From Flavobacterium sp. 140616W15 (lineage in GTDB: Bacteria > Bacteroidota > Bacteroidia > Flavobacteriales > Flavobacteriaceae), in the NCBI RefSeq assembly GCF_003668995.1, contig NZ_CP033068.1:1736001-1800000 (forward strand): a stretch of DNA of 64,000 nt, in the 5' to 3' direction. The translations under genes and the position numbers were made by a program. How positions within the stretch are numbered: position 1 is the stretch's first letter; each line of letters opens with the position of its first letter. Under the pieces are notes generated by a model. It had not been told where the DNA came from, did no database searches, and saw only the letters and a list, made by a program, of their open reading frames with translations. Shown one piece after another: positions 25,930 through 36,815 of the stretch.

Positions 25930-27513
25930 ATGATTACAGGAAAAAATTATATAGGAAGTCAGCTTAAAGCAGCAGGAACCAAAATATACAAAACAATAAA
26001 TCCTCAGTTGAATATAGAAAATCCTTGGTCGTTCATAGAAGCTACTTCTGAGGAAATAAACGAAGCTGTTGCACTGGCAAATGATGCGTTTAAAATTTAT
26101 AAAAATTTTCCAGCACAAAAAAAAGCTGACTTTTTAAATGCTATTGCCGAAGAAATTCTTGCGCTTGGCGATGAATTATTAGAAGTATATTGCTCCGAAT
26201 CAGGATATCCAAAAGGTAGAGCTGAAGGCGAACGAGGTCGCACCATTTTTCAATTGCGGTCTTTTGCAAACATGCTTACTGAAGGAAGCTGGCTCGAAGC
26301 AACAATAGATACTTCTATTCCTGATAGGATACCTTTGCCAAAAGACGATTTACGTAAAATGCTAGTTCCATTAGGACCAGTTGTAGTTTTCGGATCGAGT
26401 AATTTCCCATTTGCTTTTTCTACTGCAGGTGGTGATACCGCCTCGGCTTTGGCAGCTGGTTGTCCTGTTATTGTAAAAAGCCATTCGATGCATATCGGAA
26501 CAGGTGAAATGGTTGCTTCTGCAGTCATAAAAGCAGCAAAAAAACACCATATGCCAGAAGGTATTTTTTCTAACTTGATTGGTAGCGGAGTAACGCTCGG
26601 AACAAGCTTGGTGAAACATCCTCTTGTAAAAGCTGTAGGTTTTACAGGAAGTATTAACGGTGGTAGAGCTTTATTTGATTTGGCTTCACAGCGTCCAGAA
26701 CCTATCCCTGTATTTGCCGAAATGGGAAGTATTAATCCTGTGGTTATATTACCTGATGCATTAGAAAAAAATAGTGAAAAATGGGCAACTGCCTATGCAG
26801 GTTCAATAACATTAGGAACTGGTCAGTTTTGTACCAATCCAGGTCTGCTTTTGGGTATAAAGGGAAACAATTTAAATCAATTTATAGCTCAATTAGCTGA
26901 GGAAATTGAAAAAATAGCTCCTTCATGTATGTTGCATCCATCTATTAAAGCCGATTTTAATAATGGCAAAGAAAAGATACAATCGCAAAACGGAGTAAGT
27001 ACTGTTGCTGAATATAAAGGAGAAATCGCTCCAAATTATGCTCCACAAACCATACTCGCTGTAGATGGTAAAACCTTTTTAGAAAACCCTGCTTTAAGTC
27101 ATGAAGTTTTTGGTCCATTTTCTATTATTGTTCAATGCGAAAATAATGAGGAATTGCTAACAATAATTAATAAATTAGACGGACAGTTAACAGGAACTAT
27201 AATTGCCGAACCAATGGAACTTTCTACTTATAATACTGTTGTAGATGCTTTACAGAACAGAGTTGGAAGATTAATTTTTAACGGAGTACCTACAGGTGTC
27301 GAAGTTTGTGCTTCGATGATTCATGGTGGTCCCTATCCTGCTTCTTCAGATTCACGATTTACAGCTGTAGGAATCCATGCGGTTAAACGTTGGGTACGAC
27401 CATTTAGCTATCAAAATTGGCCAGACGAATTGTTACCTGATGCATTACAAAATAAAAACCCTTTAAATATTACCAGAACCGTAAATGATATAATAACCAA
27501 CAAATCTATTTAG
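25930..27513 (+). CDS. 2-Oxoglutarate semialdehyde (2,5-dioxovalerate) dehydrogenase
   Basis: A 527-residue NAD(P)-dependent aldehyde dehydrogenase. Catalytic C301 lies in GTGQFCTNPG, the general base E264 in FAEMGSINP, and the cofactor site around FGSSNFPFAFS and GFTGS. The GQFCTNPG form and the length match 2-oxoglutarate semialdehyde dehydrogenases (EC 1.2.1.26), the last step of trans-4-hydroxyproline, arabinose and glucarate breakdown. Here the neighbours point to hydroxyproline. The product, 2-oxoglutarate, enters the TCA cycle. The epimerase gene follows after 3 bp. Confidence 0.9.
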   Translation: MITGKNYIGSQLKAAGTKIYKTINPQLNIENPWSFIEATSEEINEAVALANDAFKIYKNFPAQKKADFLNAIAEEILALGDELLEVYCSESGYPKGRAEGERGRTIFQLRSFANMLTEGSWLEATIDTSIPDRIPLPKDDLRKMLVPLGPVVVFGSSNFPFAFSTAGGDTASALAAGCPVIVKSHSMHIGTGEMVASAVIKAAKKHHMPEGIFSNLIGSGVTLGTSLVKHPLVKAVGFTGSINGGRALFDLASQRPEPIPVFAEMGSINPVVILPDALEKNSEKWATAYAGSITLGTGQFCTNPGLLLGIKGNNLNQFIAQLAEEIEKIAPSCMLHPSIKADFNNGKEKIQSQNGVSTVAEYKGEIAPNYAPQTILAVDGKTFLENPALSHEVFGPFSIIVQCENNEELLTIINKLDGQLTGTIIAEPMELSTYNTVVDALQNRVGRLIFNGVPTGVEVCASMIHGGPYPASSDSRFTAVGIHAVKRWVRPFSYQNWPDELLPDALQNKNPLNITRTVNDIITNKSI

Positions 27514-27516
27514 TTT

Positions 27517-28527
27517 ATGCCAAGAAAAACTTTTTTTTGTGTCGATGCACATACCTGCGGTAACCCAGTGAGAGTGGTTGCAGGGGGCGGTCCGAATTTA
27601 GTTGGAAACAACATGAGTGAGAAGCGCCAACATTTCTTAAAAGAGTACGATTGGATTCGTAAGGGGCTAATGTTTGAACCGCGAGGTCATGATATGATGA
27701 GTGGAAGCATACTTTATCCGCCTAGTGATCCAAATAATGATTTTGGGATCTTATTTATAGAAACATCAGGCTGTTTACCAATGTGTGGTCATGGAACTAT
27801 CGGAACGATAACTATCGCTGTTGAAGAAGGATTGGTAACGCCAAAAATTCCTGGTAAGATAAAAATGGAAGCTCCTGCTGGTTTGGTTCAGATTGAATAC
27901 CAACAAACGGGTAAAAAAGTGGACTGGGTACGATTAACGAATGTTAAGTCCTATTTAGCTGCAGAAGGACTTACTGTAGATTGTCCTGAACTGGGTGAAA
28001 TAGTTTTTGATGTTGCTTATGGTGGAAATTATTACGCAATTGTAGATCCGCAAACCAATTTTTCGGGAATACAGGATTTTACAGCAGGAAAAATTGTTCA
28101 ATACAGTCAGGAAGTTCGTAAGCGAATTAACGAAAAGTATCCTGATTTTTTCATTCATCCCGAAAATGATACTATACGCGATGTAAGTCATATGTTATGG
28201 ACAGGTGATCCTATAGACCCTACATCATCAGGAAGAAATGCCGTTTTTTATGGAGATAAAGCTATTGATCGTTCTCCTTGCGGAACAGGAACATCAGCAA
28301 GACTTGCTCAGCTTCATGCAAAGGGCAAACTAAAAAAAGGGGATGATTATATACACGAAAGTTTTATAGGCAGCAAATTTATAGGAAGAGTCGAAGAAGA
28401 AACAACTATTGGAGACATTAAAGCCATTGTTCCAAGTATACAGGGATGGGCAAAAGTATATGGATATAACAATATAATCATTGATGAAGATGAAGACCCA
28501 TATGCATTTGGTTTTCAGGTAATTTAA
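27517..28527 (+). CDS. 4-Hydroxyproline 2-epimerase (proline racemase family)
   Basis: A 336-residue cytoplasmic enzyme converting trans-4-hydroxy-L-proline to cis-4-hydroxy-D-proline (EC 5.1.1.8), the committing step of the pathway. Both catalytic cysteines of two-base epimerases are present: C90 in PMCGHGTIG and C255 in RSPCGTGTSA. This separates it from the dehydratase-type relative at 43053-44120, which has Thr at the second site. The N-terminal VDAHTCGNPVRVV and EPRGHDMMSG blocks are typical. Substrate choice (hydroxyproline over proline) is inferred from gene context. Confidence 0.92.
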   Translation: MPRKTFFCVDAHTCGNPVRVVAGGGPNLVGNNMSEKRQHFLKEYDWIRKGLMFEPRGHDMMSGSILYPPSDPNNDFGILFIETSGCLPMCGHGTIGTITIAVEEGLVTPKIPGKIKMEAPAGLVQIEYQQTGKKVDWVRLTNVKSYLAAEGLTVDCPELGEIVFDVAYGGNYYAIVDPQTNFSGIQDFTAGKIVQYSQEVRKRINEKYPDFFIHPENDTIRDVSHMLWTGDPIDPTSSGRNAVFYGDKAIDRSPCGTGTSARLAQLHAKGKLKKGDDYIHESFIGSKFIGRVEEETTIGDIKAIVPSIQGWAKVYGYNNIIIDEDEDPYAFGFQVI

Positions 28528-28604
28528 TAAAAATATAATCCAAAATAAATCATTGATTGATAGAACCTAGTTCTTCCCAATGATTATTTAAATCTATAAT
28601 TATA

Positions 28605-29840
28605 ATGAAAAAAGTAAGTATTATTGGTGGAGGAATAATCGGACTATGTTCAGCGTATTATTTAGCAAAAGAAGGGTATCAGGTAGTTGTCTTCGATAAA
28701 TCGGATATGACAGATGGTTGCTCTTATGGAAACGCAGGAATGATAGTTCCTTCGCATATTATTCCGTTGGCGCAACCAGGAATGATTACTCAAGGGATAA
28801 AATGGATGTTTGATAGTCAAAGTCCGTTTTATGTAAAACCAAGATTAAGTATGGATTTGGCAAAGTGGGGATTACAATTTTACAAACACGCCAATAAACA
28901 ACATGTAGAGAAAGCAATGCCAGCGCTTTGTAATTTATCCCTTTTTAGTAAAGAGCTATATCAAGATTTTATTAAAGAAAACAATTCTTTTTTTTATGAA
29001 AAAAAAGGACTCTTAATGCTTTATAAAACAGAGAAAACAGCTGAAGAGATTATTCATGAAGGAAAATTAGCTCAATGTTTTGGTTTAGAAGTAGATTACC
29101 TTTCTAAAGATGAAGTAACTAAACTAGAAACAGGCACTAATACGGATGTTCTGGGTGGCGTACATTATAAAAGTGATGCGCATATCTATCCTCAGAAATT
29201 TATGCAATTTATAAAAGAAGAATTGAATAAATTGAATGTAACAATTCATAACAGAACTCTAGTTGAAGATTTTGTAATAAAAAACAATACCGTTACCGAA
29301 ATACTTACCGACATGGGTCCTTTTATGACTGATGAGGTTGTTTTAGCAACTGGATCATGGAGTCCAAATATTGCTAAAAAATTAAATAGATCTATTTCTA
29401 TTCTACCAGGAAAAGGATATAGCTTTACTTTAAGAGATGCTAGCAAAAAGCCTTCTATTCCGGCAATTCTGTGTGAAGGAAAAGTCGCTGTTACTCCTAT
29501 GAGTAATGATATTCGTTTTGGAGGTACCATGGAAATTACACATACAAACGATATCAAAATTAACCAAAACAGAGTTCAGGGAATCGTTAACAGTATCAAT
29601 GATTTTTATCCAGACTTAAAGATTGAAATGCCGAAAGAAAAAGAAACATGGTACGGATTTAGACCCTGTACTCCATCTGGAATGCCAATTATTGCTAGAG
29701 ATAAAAGAATAAAAAACTTAACTTTGGCAACTGGACATGCCATGATGGGATTAAGCTTGGCACCTGCAACTGGTAAAATTGTTTCAGAAATTATTTCTGG
29801 AAAAAACACCTCTGTTAATACACAAATGTTTCAATTATAA
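28605..29840 (+). CDS. FAD-dependent D-hydroxyproline oxidase/dehydrogenase (DadA-like)
   Basis: A 411-residue flavoprotein of the D-amino acid oxidase/dehydrogenase family: GGGIIGLCSAYYLAKEG dinucleotide fold at the N-terminus, GCSYGNAGMIVPSHI, a LATGSWSPNIAK segment and a C-terminal ATGHAMMGLSLAPATGK motif. In this context it oxidises cis-4-hydroxy-D-proline to 1-pyrroline-4-hydroxy-2-carboxylate, feeding the deaminase at 24661. Electrons probably go to the quinone pool, as for DadA, rather than to oxygen. It starts 77 bp after the epimerase and is followed after 4 bp by an M24 peptidase. Confidence 0.9.
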   Translation: MKKVSIIGGGIIGLCSAYYLAKEGYQVVVFDKSDMTDGCSYGNAGMIVPSHIIPLAQPGMITQGIKWMFDSQSPFYVKPRLSMDLAKWGLQFYKHANKQHVEKAMPALCNLSLFSKELYQDFIKENNSFFYEKKGLLMLYKTEKTAEEIIHEGKLAQCFGLEVDYLSKDEVTKLETGTNTDVLGGVHYKSDAHIYPQKFMQFIKEELNKLNVTIHNRTLVEDFVIKNNTVTEILTDMGPFMTDEVVLATGSWSPNIAKKLNRSISILPGKGYSFTLRDASKKPSIPAILCEGKVAVTPMSNDIRFGGTMEITHTNDIKINQNRVQGIVNSINDFYPDLKIEMPKEKETWYGFRPCTPSGMPIIARDKRIKNLTLATGHAMMGLSLAPATGKIVSEIISGKNTSVNTQMFQL

Positions 29841-29844
29841 AATT

Positions 29845-31140
29845 ATGAGATACGAATCGATTCCTTCTTCTTTATTTATCGAAAACAGAAAACGTTTTTC
29901 GACAAAAATGAATGCAAATAGCTTAGCTATTTTAGTTTCCAATGATGTAATGCCTAATAATGCCGATGATGTAATGGGATTTGCACAAAACAATGATTTA
30001 TTCTACTTAACAGGAATCGATCAGGACGAAACTATTTTGGTTCTATATCCAGATGCGTATAAAGAAGAAAATCGAGCTATTTTATTTGTAAAAGAAGTAA
30101 GCGAACATACTAAACTTTGGGACGGCGATTTTTTGAGTAAAGAAGAAGTGTCATCAATTTCGGGTATAAAAAATGTAAAATGGGTTCATGAGTTCGAAAA
30201 AACATTACAGCTTTTTGCTTTTGAAGCTGATACAATTTATTTAGGTCATAACGAGCACATTAAAAGAATAACATCAGAAATGACCACTCGACAAGATCGC
30301 ATGATACAATGGTGCAAAGAAAAATATCCATTACACAAATATGATCGAGTTGCAAAGATAACCCGTGAATTAAGACCTATAAAATCTGAAGAAGAAGTAG
30401 CGCTTATAAATAAAGCAATTGCAATTAGTATTAAAGGTTTTAAAGGGCTCCTTACTGCTATAAAACCAAACATAAAAGAGTATGAACTCGAAGCTGAGCT
30501 TACTTATGAATTAATTAAAAATGGAGCTACACGTCATGCTTTTAAACCAATTATAGCAACTGGTAAAAATGCCTGTGCACTACATTATAATTCTAATGAT
30601 GCTGTTTGTAAAGACAACGAAATGGTCTTAGTTGACTTTGGTGTTTGTTATGCCAATTATAATTCGGATACAACCAGATGTGTTCCAGTAAACGGTGTCT
30701 TTTCTCCGCGTCAGCGAGAAGTATATTCATCTGTTTTACATTGCTTAAAAGAAGGCTCTAAGTTATTAAAGCCAGGAGTTAAGCATAGTGATTATGAGAA
30801 ACAAATGGCTGGTTTAATAGAAGTAGAATTAATCAAACTTGGACTTATAACCAATGAAGATATTGCAAATCAAAATCCAGATTCTCCTGCTTACAAAAAG
30901 TATTTCATGCACGGAACGGCTCATCATTTAGGATTAGACGTTCACGATTTGGGACTATACTCTCGTGATTTAGAAAAAGGAATGGTCCTAACTTGTGAAC
31001 CTGGAATTTATATTTCAGAAGAAGGAATAGGTTGTCGATTAGAGAATGACTACTTACTTACTGAAAATGGAAATATCAATCTATCTGAAGCATTACCAAT
31101 AGAGATTGAAGATATAGAAAAACTTATCCTAAAAAAATAG
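29845..31140 (+). CDS. Xaa-Pro aminopeptidase (M24B)
   Basis: A 431-residue metallopeptidase with an N-terminal creatinase-like domain and a C-terminal pita-bread domain. Metal ligands are visible: Asp in VLVDFGV, Asp in YNSDTTRC, His in HGTAHHLG, Glu in TCEPGIYI and Glu in CRLENDYLL. Such enzymes remove an N-terminal residue preceding proline or hydroxyproline. The start was set at MRYESIP, 4 bp after the oxidase stop; an upstream ATG at 29779 would overlap that gene. There is no signal peptide, so it acts on imported peptides. A terminator 33 bp downstream closes the operon. Confidence 0.92.
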   Translation: MRYESIPSSLFIENRKRFSTKMNANSLAILVSNDVMPNNADDVMGFAQNNDLFYLTGIDQDETILVLYPDAYKEENRAILFVKEVSEHTKLWDGDFLSKEEVSSISGIKNVKWVHEFEKTLQLFAFEADTIYLGHNEHIKRITSEMTTRQDRMIQWCKEKYPLHKYDRVAKITRELRPIKSEEEVALINKAIAISIKGFKGLLTAIKPNIKEYELEAELTYELIKNGATRHAFKPIIATGKNACALHYNSNDAVCKDNEMVLVDFGVCYANYNSDTTRCVPVNGVFSPRQREVYSSVLHCLKEGSKLLKPGVKHSDYEKQMAGLIEVELIKLGLITNEDIANQNPDSPAYKKYFMHGTAHHLGLDVHDLGLYSRDLEKGMVLTCEPGIYISEEGIGCRLENDYLLTENGNINLSEALPIEIEDIEKLILKK

Positions 31141-31172
31141 CTTATACCCTCCTTTTAAGTCTATTTAATTTT

Positions 31173-31211
31173 AACAGCTACTGAGTAATCTTGTAGCTGT
31201 TTTTTTTTTGA
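31173..31211 (+). terminator. Terminator of the hydroxyproline operon
   Basis: A 9-bp stem AACAGCTAC / GTAGCTGTT followed by ten T. Confidence 0.9.
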
Positions 31212-31323
31212 TTGTTAGTCAAATTACCATTCAATTTCGCTCAGAGTGACACTGAGTACTGAGACTTTTTTTACACGCAGATTAAAGGGGATTGGGGCAA
31301 AATTAGCAGGTTTTCTCTCTTAA

Positions 31324-31483
31324 CTTCATTCCTCAGAAAGACAAGATTGACGAACTGCATTGAAGCTATTTCGCAAAGATTCACAAAGAGAACACGCTAA
31401 GTTTCTTGAAATTGAATACCGCAAACTAAGACAAGTCTAAAGAGTTACTAGTAAGATTCTTCATTCCTCAGAAAGACAAGATT
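31324..31483. repeat. 25-bp direct repeat pair
   Basis: CTTCATTCCTCAGAAAGACA followed by AGATT occurs at 31324-31348 and again at 31459-31483. Read on the other strand it begins AATCTTGTC, similar to the CTTGTCATCCTAAG string at 42875, so these are probably members of one dispersed intergenic repeat family. Confidence 0.7.
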
Positions 31484-31714
31484 TTGGCTAAAAGAATTCC
31501 AACAAAAAACATTTCTTACTACTCTACAGGTTTTCGTATTGATCCCTAAAAACTGGATATTGAGACTGATACTACAAACTAAATACTACAAACCAAGACC
31601 AAAAAACAGAATACTCAAAACAAGATAATATAATCTGAGTTTATGATAATATATTGGCATAAAAAAAGCTATAAATGCAAAATATTTGCACTTACTAATA
31701 ATAAAACCAGTATA

Positions 31715-34700
31715 ATGAAATTTAAATTTAATTTTAGGAAAATTGCAATACTCTTTTTTGTATTTGCAACACAACTAATTCTTGCACAAGAAAGATTAGT
31801 TACAGGAATTGTGACCGATGACACAGGAATGCCTTTACCAGGCGTGAGTGTATTAGTTAAAGGAACTAAAACAGGAACACAGACTGACTTTGATGGAGCA
31901 TACGCTATCAATGCATCTCCCGCTCAAGTTCTTTCATTTAGCTACATCGGAATGAAAACTCAAGAAATGCCTGCAACTACCAACAAGGTAAACATTAAAA
32001 TGTCTGGTGGTTCGACATCACTTGACGAAGTTGTAGTTACTGCATTAAATGTGAAAAGAGAAAAGAAATCTCTTGGTTACGCTACTCAGGAAGTAAAAGG
32101 AGAAGATTTAACTAAGGTAAATAGTGGTAACGTAGCGAACTCACTCTCAGGAAAAGTTGCTGGTATTGATATTAAACGAAATAACAACATAGGTGGCTCA
32201 ACGAATGTTGTTATCCGTGGATCATCATCGTTAACGGGAAACAATCAAGCCTTATGGGTTGTAGATGGAGTTCCGTTAAACAATGACAACACCAATACTA
32301 GTGAGCAAAAAACAGCAGGAAACACTGGCGGATATGATTATGGAAACGCTGCATCGGATATAAATCCAGATGATATCGAATCTATAAACGTTTTAAAAGG
32401 GGCCGCTGCATCTGCTCTTTATGGCTCTAGAGCTGCTAATGGGGTTATTCTTGTAACTTTAAAGAAAGGCAACAAGACTAAAGCTGGATTAGGTGTTACT
32501 TTTAGCAGTGGAGTAAACATTGGAGTTGCAGATAAAAAAACATTACCAGAGTACCAAATGGAATACGGTGGTGGTTATGGAGGTTTTTATGGTACTGTAA
32601 ATCTAGGTGGTGGTGTACATCCTTATGCGGCAACAGATGATGCTTCTTGGGGACCAAAATATGATCCAAGCATATTAGTTTACAAGTGGAACTCTTTTTA
32701 TCCAGAATTACCTACCTATGGTGTTCCAACTCCATGGGCTCCTGTTAAAAAAACGCCTAATGATTTTTATCAACACAGCCTTACTTACACTAATAATATA
32801 GCTGTAGCAGGTTCTAATGAAAATGGAGATTTTAGATTTGGATATACAAACTACAATCAAGCACAAGGAATATTACCAAATAGTAGTAACAAAAAGATAA
32901 CTTTAATTTTTCTGCAAGTTACAACATTAGTCCAAAAACTAAAATATCTGCTTCAGCAAATTACCTAAAAGCATATGCTAAAGGGATGAACGAAACTGGA
33001 TATGGTGATGGTGGAAATAACTACCTAAGTAGTGTGAGACAATGGTATAATACAAGTATTGATTTTCAGGATTTAGAAGATGCTTACAATATAACAGGCA
33101 GAAACACGAGCTGGAGCATTGGAGGGCCAAAAGATTTAGATGTACAATTTCATGATAATCCATACTTTCAACGAAATAAAAACTACAACTCTTTAAACAG
33201 AGATCGTTTCTTTGGTAATTTTGCAATAAGCACAGACGTAGCAAAATGGTTAAACATTTTAGGTAAAGGATCTGTAGATTATTATACTCAATTACAAGAA
33301 GAACGTATAGCTGTAGGATCTAGAAGAGTAGCAAATAAAAAAGGGCAATACTCAAGATATGACAAAACATTCCGTGAAGTCAATTTAGATTTAATCTTAA
33401 ATTTTAAAACTGACATAACAGAAAATATCAAATTTTATGGGCTATTAGGAGGTAATTCAAGACGATCAGTTAAAGGTACTATCTTTTCAGCAACTAATGG
33501 AGGTTTAATCGTTCCTGAAAAGTATATGTTAAGTAATACTATATCCCCTATTAACTTCCCTCAGGAATTTTTAGAAACTATAGGTACACAAAGTGTATAT
33601 GCAAATGCAACTTTCAATTTTAAAGAAACCTATTTCTTGGAAGGTTCTTATAGAGTTGACCAATCATCAACATTACCTAAGAAAAATAACACATACACAT
33701 ACCCCTCTATTACAGGGACTTATATTTTCAGCAATCATATCGATGCTAGTTGGTTGTCATTTGGTAAACTACGTTTAAATTATGCTGAAACTGGAAATGA
33801 TGCTGAATTTGCAGTAACCCAATCAACCTATGACAAGTTCAGTAATTTTGGACCTGATGGTATACGTTTTTCCGATGAAAACAATAAGAGTAACGCCGAC
33901 TTAAAGAATGAACTTACTAAAGGTTATGAAGCTGGTATCGAACTTAAATTCTTAAAAAACAGAATAGGATTAGATTTTTCTTATTACAAAACAAATACAA
34001 CTAATCAAATTTTATCAATCGAAACTCCTTCACAGACTGGATACAGCAGATCATGGATAAACGCTGGAGATGTAGAGAATAAAGGATATGAACTTTCTTT
34101 AAATGTTATTCCGTTTAAAACTAAAGACTTTTCTTGGGAAGCTAGAATTAACTGGGCAACCAATAAAAATAAAGTAATTGACCTTGGTGGTGCTGAAAGA
34201 TTTTCTATCGGATCGACTCAGGGAATTGGATATATCGCAGAAGTTGGTAAACCAATCGGACAACTTATCGGAAGAGGATACAAATATCTAGACGGACAAA
34301 AAGTTGTAAAAGCCAACGGACGATATGAAGTTGTAAATGGAGCAACAATTGGTGATGTTAATCCTGAATGGACAGGAGGTATCAACAACATTCTTAACTA
34401 CAAGAATTTTACCTTTAATTTCCTTATAGATATTAAAAAAGGTGGTGATGTGTACTCACTAGATCAACAATATGGTCATACAACTGGTATTTACCAAAGT
34501 ACTGTAGGAAATAACCATTTGGGCAACCCAGTAAGAAATTCTATTGCTAATGGTGGAGGAATTATCTTTGATGGTGTAAAAGCCAATGGAACTCCTAATA
34601 CTACAGTTGTTTTAGCTGATTATGATACTTACAACGCTATGCCACAGGAAAGATACGTTTATGATGCTTCTTACGTAAAATTACGTGAAGTAGGATTAAG

Positions 34701-34908
34701 CTATAAATTGCCTTCTAAATACTTAAAAAACACATTTATGAATAGTGTCATTTTTGCTGTAAACGGTAGCAACTTATGGATTATTAGTAAAAACCTTCCG
34801 TATGCAGATCCAGAAGCTGGAACATCATCTGGTAACTTACAAGGTTTTCAGTCAGGAGTATTGCCTACAACAAAAGAGTATAACTTTAATTTAAAAGTTC
34901 AATTCTAA
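31715..34908 (+). pseudogene. SusC/RagA TonB-dependent receptor, broken by a 1-bp frameshift
   Basis: Outer-membrane TonB-dependent importer, about 1064 residues if intact. The first frame gives a signal peptide (MKFKFNFRKI to LILAQ), a carboxypeptidase-regulatory-like domain (TGIVTDDTGMPLPGVSVLVK) and the TonB plug (VVIRGSSSLTGNNQALWVVD). The second frame holds the beta barrel, ending FNLKVQF. The frame changes near 32891-32899, in AACAAAAAGATAAC. Translation resumes in the other frame as NFNFSASYNISPKTK, which reads naturally, so one base is missing at a homopolymer. Either a sequencing error or a real inactivating mutation explains it. SusD follows after 11 bp. An upstream ATG at 31643 lacks signal-peptide sense. 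Confidence 0.88.
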
Positions 34909-34919
34909 AAACAAATAAA

Positions 34920-36377
34920 ATGAAAAATTTAAAAACAATATTCTTTGCAGGAGCACTATTGCTTACAATAGCTTCTTGTGATGATCTCGATAGATTAAAC
35001 GAAAACACTAAAGCGTATACAACTACTATACCTAGTGCTTTAATGACTAGCTCTCAAGTAAATTATTCTTATTTCTTGACAAATGCATCTGTAAATGATA
35101 ATAATTTTAGAGGATATGCTCAGTACTGGTCTACATCAATGTATACAGATGAGGTAAACTACAACCAGGCAAAAAGAAATTTAGGAAATTCTCATTCTGT
35201 AATATTATATCGAGACGTTTTAAAAGATTTACAAGTTGCTAAAAACATGATAACTAATGAGCAAGCTCTAGGTTCTGTAGAAATTGCTATTAAGAAAAAT
35301 AAATTAGCTGTACTAGATATTCAAATAATAATGGCTTACCAAACCTTAGTTGATATTTTTGGTGACATTGTTTACTCAGAAGCGTTGGATATTGTGAATC
35401 ATCCAACTCCAAAATATGATGATGCCAAAACAGTTTATCTTGATTTAGCAAACAGATTGGATGCCGCTATTCAAAACCTAGATAGCAGTTACAAAAGTTT
35501 TGATTCAGCAGATCTTATATATCATGGTAATGCTGCAAAGTGGAAAAAACTAGCCAACAGTGTCAAGTTAAAAATGGGATTACATCTTGCTGACGTTGAC
35601 GCTGCAAAAGCAAAAACTATGGTAGAATCTGCATATAACTCAGGATTAATAAATAACAATTCCGAAAATGCTTTATTTCAATACTTTAACACTATTGTAG
35701 ATCAAAATCCATTATATACAAGTTTGGCTGAGGAGAAACAAATCATACTTGCAGAATTTTTTGTAAACGAGTTAAATGCCAAATCTGATCCAAGAAGAGA
35801 TATCTTTTTTGATCCAGCTACAAAAATTGGCGGCGTATATAAAGGTGCTCCTTATGCAGAACAAGTTACTTACGGTGACTTCTCACTCCCTGGGGTTAGA
35901 ATAAAACAAAATACAAATCCTGGTGTGATTTTCGATTATACTGAAACTTGTTTTTTACTCGCCGATGCCGCAAACAGAGGGTTTAGCGTGGGTGGTACAG
36001 CTGCCGATTACTATGAAAAAGGAATTCGTTCAAGCATGGATTATTGGAACGTTTCAAGTGCTGATGCTGATGCTTATATAGCTAGAACTGATGTGGCTTT
36101 TGCTACTGCTTTTGGAACTGATAAACAAAAAATTGCTTATCAACTTTGGATCGCTTACTACAACCGTGGTTTTGAAGCTTGGACTGAGTACAGAAGACTA
36201 GACTTCCCTATTTTAGTAGCTCCACCAACAGCAGTTTCTGAGGCTGAAGGAAAAGTACCAGTAAGAAATATCTATTCTCTTTTTGACTCTACATTAAACA
36301 GAGATAACTACAATGCTGCTGCCACTGCAATTGGTGGTGATAAAATGACAACAAAATTATTCTGGGATAAATTATAA
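34920..36377 (+). CDS. SusD/RagB-like outer-membrane lipoprotein
   Basis: A 485-residue surface lipoprotein with lipobox IASC (Cys20) and the helical SusD-like fold (segments YAQYWSTSMYTDEVNYNQAK, NKLAVLDIQIIMAYQTLVDI, and NRGFEAWTEYRRLDFP near the end). It forms the lid of the SusC transporter and binds the imported ligand. The surrounding proline/hydroxyproline peptidases and catabolic genes suggest proline-rich peptides rather than a glycan; there are no glycoside hydrolases nearby. It sits in one transcript with SusC and is closed by a perfect terminator. Confidence 0.93.
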   Translation: MKNLKTIFFAGALLLTIASCDDLDRLNENTKAYTTTIPSALMTSSQVNYSYFLTNASVNDNNFRGYAQYWSTSMYTDEVNYNQAKRNLGNSHSVILYRDVLKDLQVAKNMITNEQALGSVEIAIKKNKLAVLDIQIIMAYQTLVDIFGDIVYSEALDIVNHPTPKYDDAKTVYLDLANRLDAAIQNLDSSYKSFDSADLIYHGNAAKWKKLANSVKLKMGLHLADVDAAKAKTMVESAYNSGLINNNSENALFQYFNTIVDQNPLYTSLAEEKQIILAEFFVNELNAKSDPRRDIFFDPATKIGGVYKGAPYAEQVTYGDFSLPGVRIKQNTNPGVIFDYTETCFLLADAANRGFSVGGTAADYYEKGIRSSMDYWNVSSADADAYIARTDVAFATAFGTDKQKIAYQLWIAYYNRGFEAWTEYRRLDFPILVAPPTAVSEAEGKVPVRNIYSLFDSTLNRDNYNAAATAIGGDKMTTKLFWDKL

Positions 36378-36415
36378 TTTTGAATTAGTAACATATTAAA
36401 CTTTCCTTGAATTTA

Positions 36416-36445
36416 AACAGGCACTACTCAGTGCCTGTTTTTTTT
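36416..36445 (+). terminator. Terminator after SusD
   Basis: A perfect 10-bp stem AACAGGCACT / AGTGCCTGTT with a 4-nt loop and a run of T. Confidence 0.92.
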
Positions 36446-36780
36446 ATGCCTAATTTACTAGTTTATCATTAAACAACTGAATGTAAAACATTACAGCACG
36501 TAGAAAAATAGATTTCACAAACTCTAAAAGAGATGTTTTATTTATTTATAATCCAGCTATTCTAATGAAATATTCTTTTGTACACATAAAATCTATGTAG
36601 ATACCCTCTCTTAAGATTACACTCAATGCTAATTATTAATTAAAAACAATAATCGCAGTATGAGAAATATTCAATGTTTTATAAGAATAAAAATACATAA
36701 TTAAATTTTAAGCATAATTTATAGATAATTTCATATCATAAACGAATAAAATAGTACAACTAGATAATTTAATATAAAAA

Positions 36781-36788
36781 TATCTTTG
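36781..36788 (+). promoter_or_regulatory. -7 element of the M43 protease gene
   Basis: TATCTTTG, 27 bp before the ATG at 36816, giving a leader of about 20 nt. No TTG at the usual upstream distance. Confidence 0.5.
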
Positions 36789-36815
36789 GTTTCATACTAA
36801 CAAATTCCTAAGATT

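Larger units (their letters stand above)
31141..31714. other. Intergenic gap with terminator and direct repeat
   Basis: 574 bp with no gene. It contains the operon terminator, a 25-bp perfect direct repeat (31324-31348 and 31459-31483) and scattered strings such as TTCGCAAAG and CGCTAAGTTT that recur at 42770-42870. Confidence 0.6.
36378..36815. other. Intergenic gap ahead of the M43 protease
   Basis: 438 bp, AT-rich. Apart from the SusD terminator and a -7 element at 36781 nothing recognisable is present. Confidence 0.6.

Noticed and set aside
32986..34908. A separate TonB-receptor gene starting at 32986
   Set aside because: The sequence just before it, in the same frame, continues the barrel from the first part, and it lacks a signal peptide and plug. 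It is the 3' part of a frameshifted SusC.
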